NCBI GenBank assembly: GCA_900551975.1
Contig: URYA01000078.1
Span: 1-7,325 of the forward strand
Direction of reading: 5' to 3'
Length of the DNA stretch: 7,325 nt
Source: an uncultured Collinsella sp.
Lineage (GTDB): Bacteria; Actinomycetota; Coriobacteriia; Coriobacteriales; Coriobacteriaceae
The notes under the pieces are model-generated. The model searched no databases and had not been told where the DNA came from. It saw only the letters and a program-made list of their open reading frames with translations. Made by a program: the position numbers and the translations under genes. Numbering within the stretch: position 1 is the first letter of the stretch; every line of letters starts with the position of its first letter. Positions 5,810-7,325 of this stretch are shown here, one piece after another.

Positions 5810-5850
5810 GTCGAAGCCGCCACAAAGGTGTCCTTTGTGGCGGCTTCGAC
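5810..5850 (-). terminator. Perfect 19-bp hairpin after hicB, likely hicAB terminator
   Basis: Arms 5810-5828 and 5832-5850 are perfectly complementary over 19 bp around a TGT loop. The hairpin begins 12 bases past the hicB stop. On the minus strand it is followed by only a short GTTTCC, so the U-run is weak. It may stall polymerase, shield the 3' end of the hicAB transcript, or be part of a repeated extragenic element together with 5758-5793. Confidence 0.6.
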
Positions 5851-5862
5851 TCAACGTTGGCT

Positions 5863-6192
5863 TCACAACGCCGCAGCGATTGCTTCAGTCACAAACTTAT
5901 TGAGCGATTCACCCTTCTTTGCCGCTGCCAGCGCTGCTCGCTTGTGGAGCTCAGAGCCCGTTCTTACGTTGAAAGAGCCCTTAAAAGCCCGCTCGGGTTC
6001 CTTGCCCTTCTCGGCGCAAAACTCAAGGTAATCGTCGACGGCGTCGTGGAAGCATTGCTCCACTTCTTTAGCCGTGGAGCCTTCAAATACGATTGCGTCC
6101 CTAATGCCGGCGACCATACCTGTTAGCACATGCTGTTCAGCATCGAACTCGACCGGGGCGAAATAACCCTTGTATGCCAAAACGTTACTCAT
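5863..6192 (-). CDS. hicB: HicB-family antitoxin
   Basis: HicB neutralises the HicA mRNA-cleaving toxin and usually represses its own operon. The 109-residue protein has a degenerate RNase H-like N-terminal domain. It opens with YKGYFAPVEFD (8-17) and continues through GIRDAIVFEGSTAKEVEQCF and VDDYLEFCAEKGKEPERAF. A C-terminal ribbon-helix-helix DNA-binding segment follows (SFNVRTGSELHKRAALAAAKKGESLNKFVTEAI, about 73-105, in two parts). An ATG at 6207 is in frame, but I prefer 6192: GGAGG (minus strand, within the hicA end) lies five bases before it. With this start the gene overlaps the hicA stop by 8 bases (ATGAGTAA), a typical coupling. The toxin-first order is the common hicAB layout. Confidence 0.9.
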   Translation of the reverse strand: MSNVLAYKGYFAPVEFDAEQHVLTGMVAGIRDAIVFEGSTAKEVEQCFHDAVDDYLEFCAEKGKEPERAFKGSFNVRTGSELHKRAALAAAKKGESLNKFVTEAIAAAL

Positions 6193-6448
6193 GACTACCT
6201 CCGACATCTTGCAGAAAGCGAACGATGTTTCGAATGGTCCCCGCTGTCAATTCGTCAGATGGATGAGGTGCGTGCATTACGAACATCCTGCCATCTGATG
6301 GCCTGTAGAAGCGAACGCGCGATCCGGATGTCTTGCCTTTGCTGTCCATTTCAAAGCCATATGAAGCCATGACTTTTAAAAAATCCGCATAACGATACGT
6401 CGAAGGGCAGCTAAACAGTTGGGCGATGAGTTTATCGGATCGAGTCAT
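6185..6448 (-). CDS. hicA: HicA-family toxin (variant with Arg at the usual His position)
   Basis: HicA toxins are small double-stranded-RNA-binding-fold proteins that cleave mRNA and stop translation. This one has 87 residues: an N-terminal extension (MTRSDKLIAQLFSCPSTYRY), the helix ADFLKVMASYGFEMD, the strand KGKTSGSRVRFYR (37-49), MHAPHPSDEL (58-67), and the final helix TIRNIVRFLQDVG. The canonical catalytic His of the GSxH strand is replaced by Arg44 in SGSRVRF; His59 and His62 in MHAPHP are retained. I recall many HicA-annotated relatives with GSRV and HKPHP, so this is probably a recognised sub-type and not a dead toxin. The ATG at 6448 has GAGG in GTGAGGCGGG just upstream. It is the first gene of the hicAB operon, with its own promoter. 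Confidence 0.87.
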   Translation of the reverse strand: MTRSDKLIAQLFSCPSTYRYADFLKVMASYGFEMDSKGKTSGSRVRFYRPSDGRMFVMHAPHPSDELTAGTIRNIVRFLQDVGGSHE

Positions 6449-6462
6449 CCCGCCTCACATTC

Positions 6463-6483
6463 TGCAACTATATTCTAGTTGCA
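6463..6483. promoter_or_regulatory. Inverted repeat, candidate HicB operator
   Basis: TGCAACTA-TATTC-TAGTTGCA has perfect 8-bp arms (6463-6470 and 6476-6483) with a 5-bp spacer. It fully covers the predicted hicAB -10 (6477-6472) and the likely start near 6465. It lies 15 bp before the hicA ATG. HicB carries a ribbon-helix-helix domain and HicB-type antitoxins commonly autoregulate, so this is the natural operator candidate. Confidence 0.6.
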
Positions 6484-6500
6484 ATTTCAGTTCGATGCAA
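6472..6500 (-). promoter_or_regulatory. Predicted sigma-70-type promoter of hicAB
   Basis: On the minus strand, -35 TTGCAT (6500-6495) and -10 TAGAAT (6477-6472) are separated by exactly 17 bp, each close to consensus. The predicted start near 6465 leaves a short leader of about 17 bases to the hicA ATG, containing the GAGG ribosome site. Confidence 0.65.
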
Positions 6501-6511
6501 GCACCTCTACT

Positions 6512-6544
6512 ATAGAACATGTGTGCGTATAGAACAAGTGTTCG
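6512..6544. promoter_or_regulatory. ATAGAAC pair with an SOS-box-like palindrome
   Basis: ATAGAACAT (6512-6520) and ATAGAACAA (6529-6537) share the 8-mer ATAGAACA, which is also in the 19-bp repeat at 1752-1770. The second copy is part of AGAACAAGTGTTCG (6531-6544), a GAAC-N4-GTTC palindrome. It matches 13 of 14 positions of the Bacillus/Gram-positive LexA consensus CGAACRNRYGTTYG. It lies just upstream of the hicAB -35 and just beyond the peptidase hairpin. Function is not established. Confidence 0.35.
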
Positions 6545-6547
6545 AAT

Positions 6548-6591
6548 TACCACGAAGGGCGCCTGTGAACTGCGCCCTTCGTGGTAGTTTT
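6548..6591. terminator. Perfect 15-bp hairpin after the M16C peptidase gene
   Basis: Arms 6548-6562 (TACCACGAAGGGCGC) and 6572-6586 are perfectly complementary around a 9-base loop. Going minus-strand it begins 17 bases past the peptidase stop, so its natural job is to end that transcript, although the downstream U-run there is poor. The plus-strand side has TTTT (6588-6591), which would make it an effective block to plus-strand transcription. Confidence 0.7.
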
Positions 6592-6603
6592 GCTTGCCGT
6601 GCC

Positions 6604-7325
6604 TTAGCCCAGCAGGTCGACTACGTTAAAGCCGGCGTTGCTCTTGGCGATGACTTCGCGGCTGCCAAAGACGCAGGTGGGCGACTCGGCTGCGATGCGC
6701 GTCACGTCGGCGCCGAGAGTGCGCAGCTCACCGGGCGTGGCGGCGAGCATCTGGGCGCGGCGCTCCTCGCGTGCATGCGGATCGAGTCCAGCCAGATAGG
6801 TCGTGTTGCGGCGCTTGGTGAGCGCGTACGGCTTCACCGGCGCATCCATGCCGCTCACGCAGCTCACGATAAAGCCCTCAAAGGCGGCCTCGTCGGGCTC
6901 AAAGCTGCCGAGCCATTCGCCTGCGCGCGCCACGCGCTCAATCGAGGGATCGATTGCCGGGTCGCGGTAGGTGTAGAACGCCGCCTGACGCTCGCCGGCC
7001 GCGCGGAATCCGCAGCCGTACGCACCACCCTTCACGCGGATCTCGTTCCACAGGTAGTCGTAGGAGAGTGCGTTGGCGGCAACCGCCCAGGCGCCTGTCA
7101 CGTCGAGCCCCAAGCGACGCGGGTCGCACGCGCTTGCCGCAAAGCAGATGTCGCTGGGGATGACAAAAGCCTCGTGGCGGTCGCACGGCGTCGGCACCAC
7201 GAGCGCGTCGCGGCCGGCACCGGCGCCGTCGCCAGCGTCCAGCCCCAGGTCGCCCGCGGCGGCCCAGTACGCGTTAAAGTCCTCATCGCTGCCGGTAAAG
7301 CTCGCCAGACAGCCATCGGACACAA
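6604..7325 (-). CDS. M16C-family (PreP-like) insulinase metallopeptidase, C-terminal fragment
   Basis: The frame is open to the window edge and gives the last 240 or so residues; the GTG at 7323 is not a credible start. The segment YDYLWNEIRVKGGAYGCGF followed by FYTYRDPAIDPSIE is the hallmark of the C-terminal half of M16C peptidases (presequence protease/Cym1 type). So are FVVP-like VVPTPCDRHEAFVIP before it and SGMDAPVKPYALTKRRNTTYLAGL after it. Family members are roughly 1000 residues. The zinc-binding HxxEH site lies in the N-terminal half, outside the window, so catalytic integrity cannot be judged. M16C enzymes clamp around and degrade unfolded peptides. It ends with TAA at 6606-6604 followed by a strong hairpin, and is separate from hicAB. 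Confidence 0.88.
   Translation of the reverse strand, partial: VSDGCLASFTGSDEDFNAYWAAAGDLGLDAGDGAGAGRDALVVPTPCDRHEAFVIPSDICFAASACDPRRLGLDVTGAWAVAANALSYDYLWNEIRVKGGAYGCGFRAAGERQAAFYTYRDPAIDPSIERVARAGEWLGSFEPDEAAFEGFIVSCVSGMDAPVKPYALTKRRNTTYLAGLDPHAREERRAQMLAATPGELRTLGADVTRIAAESPTCVFGSREVIAKSNAGFNVVDLLG

Noticed and set aside
5593..6126. 177-residue plus-strand frame spanning the folate gene, palindromes and hicB
   Set aside because: It crosses two real minus-strand genes and a strong hairpin, and its sequence is low-complexity before and after the gap.

Overview
The window is about 7.3 kb of GC-rich, densely coding DNA. Its base composition, the short A/T-rich intergenic gaps and the gene mix (lactate/malate-family dehydrogenase, Amadori-type deglycase, MetA, M16C peptidase) suggest a gut actinobacterium of the Coriobacteriia, probably Collinsella or a relative. 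That placement is inference; no rRNA or other taxonomic marker is present.

Layout, left to right. (1) Positions 1-1742, plus strand: the 3' part of recQ, cut by the window edge, is followed after 2 bases by a complete GntR/UTRA-family regulator. (2) Positions 1743-1886: a regulatory gap with two near-identical 19-bp repeats, one covering the predicted -10/start region of the next gene and the other 62 bp upstream. (3) Positions 1887-2855, plus: a SIS-domain sugar-phosphate deglycase of the FraB/FrlB type. (4) Positions 2905-3965, minus: a terminator and an L-2-hydroxyacid dehydrogenase that resembles L-2-hydroxyisocaproate dehydrogenase more than classical lactate dehydrogenase. (5) Positions 4176-5102, plus: metA, with the Glu111 signature expected of acetyl-CoA users. 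(6) Positions 5145-5741, minus: 5-formyltetrahydrofolate cyclo-ligase. (7) Positions 5758-5850: two palindromic elements, one a perfect 19-bp hairpin. (8) Positions 5863-6448, minus: a hicA-hicB toxin-antitoxin pair with a recognisable promoter and an inverted repeat over its -10. (9) Positions 6512-6591: two ATAGAAC elements, one part of a GAAC-N4-GTTC palindrome, then a strong hairpin. (10) Positions 6604-7325, minus: the C-terminal end of an M16C (PreP-like) metallopeptidase running off the window.

How the genes fit together. The regulator and deglycase form a plausible control unit for Amadori-product (fructosyl-amino-acid) catabolism: UTRA domains typically sense small sugar or amino-acid-related ligands, and the repeats over the deglycase promoter are the natural candidate operators. 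The expected kinase and transporter are not in the window, so the deglycase is an orphan here. MetA (methionine synthesis) and the folate cyclo-ligase (one-carbon metabolism) are functionally compatible neighbours but convergent, not an operon. The most unusual non-coding signals are the helically phased 19-bp repeats, the recurrence of ATAGAAC beside the hicAB promoter, an SOS-box-like palindrome there, and the nested palindromes between hicB and the folate gene. I see no clear previously undescribed multi-gene system.
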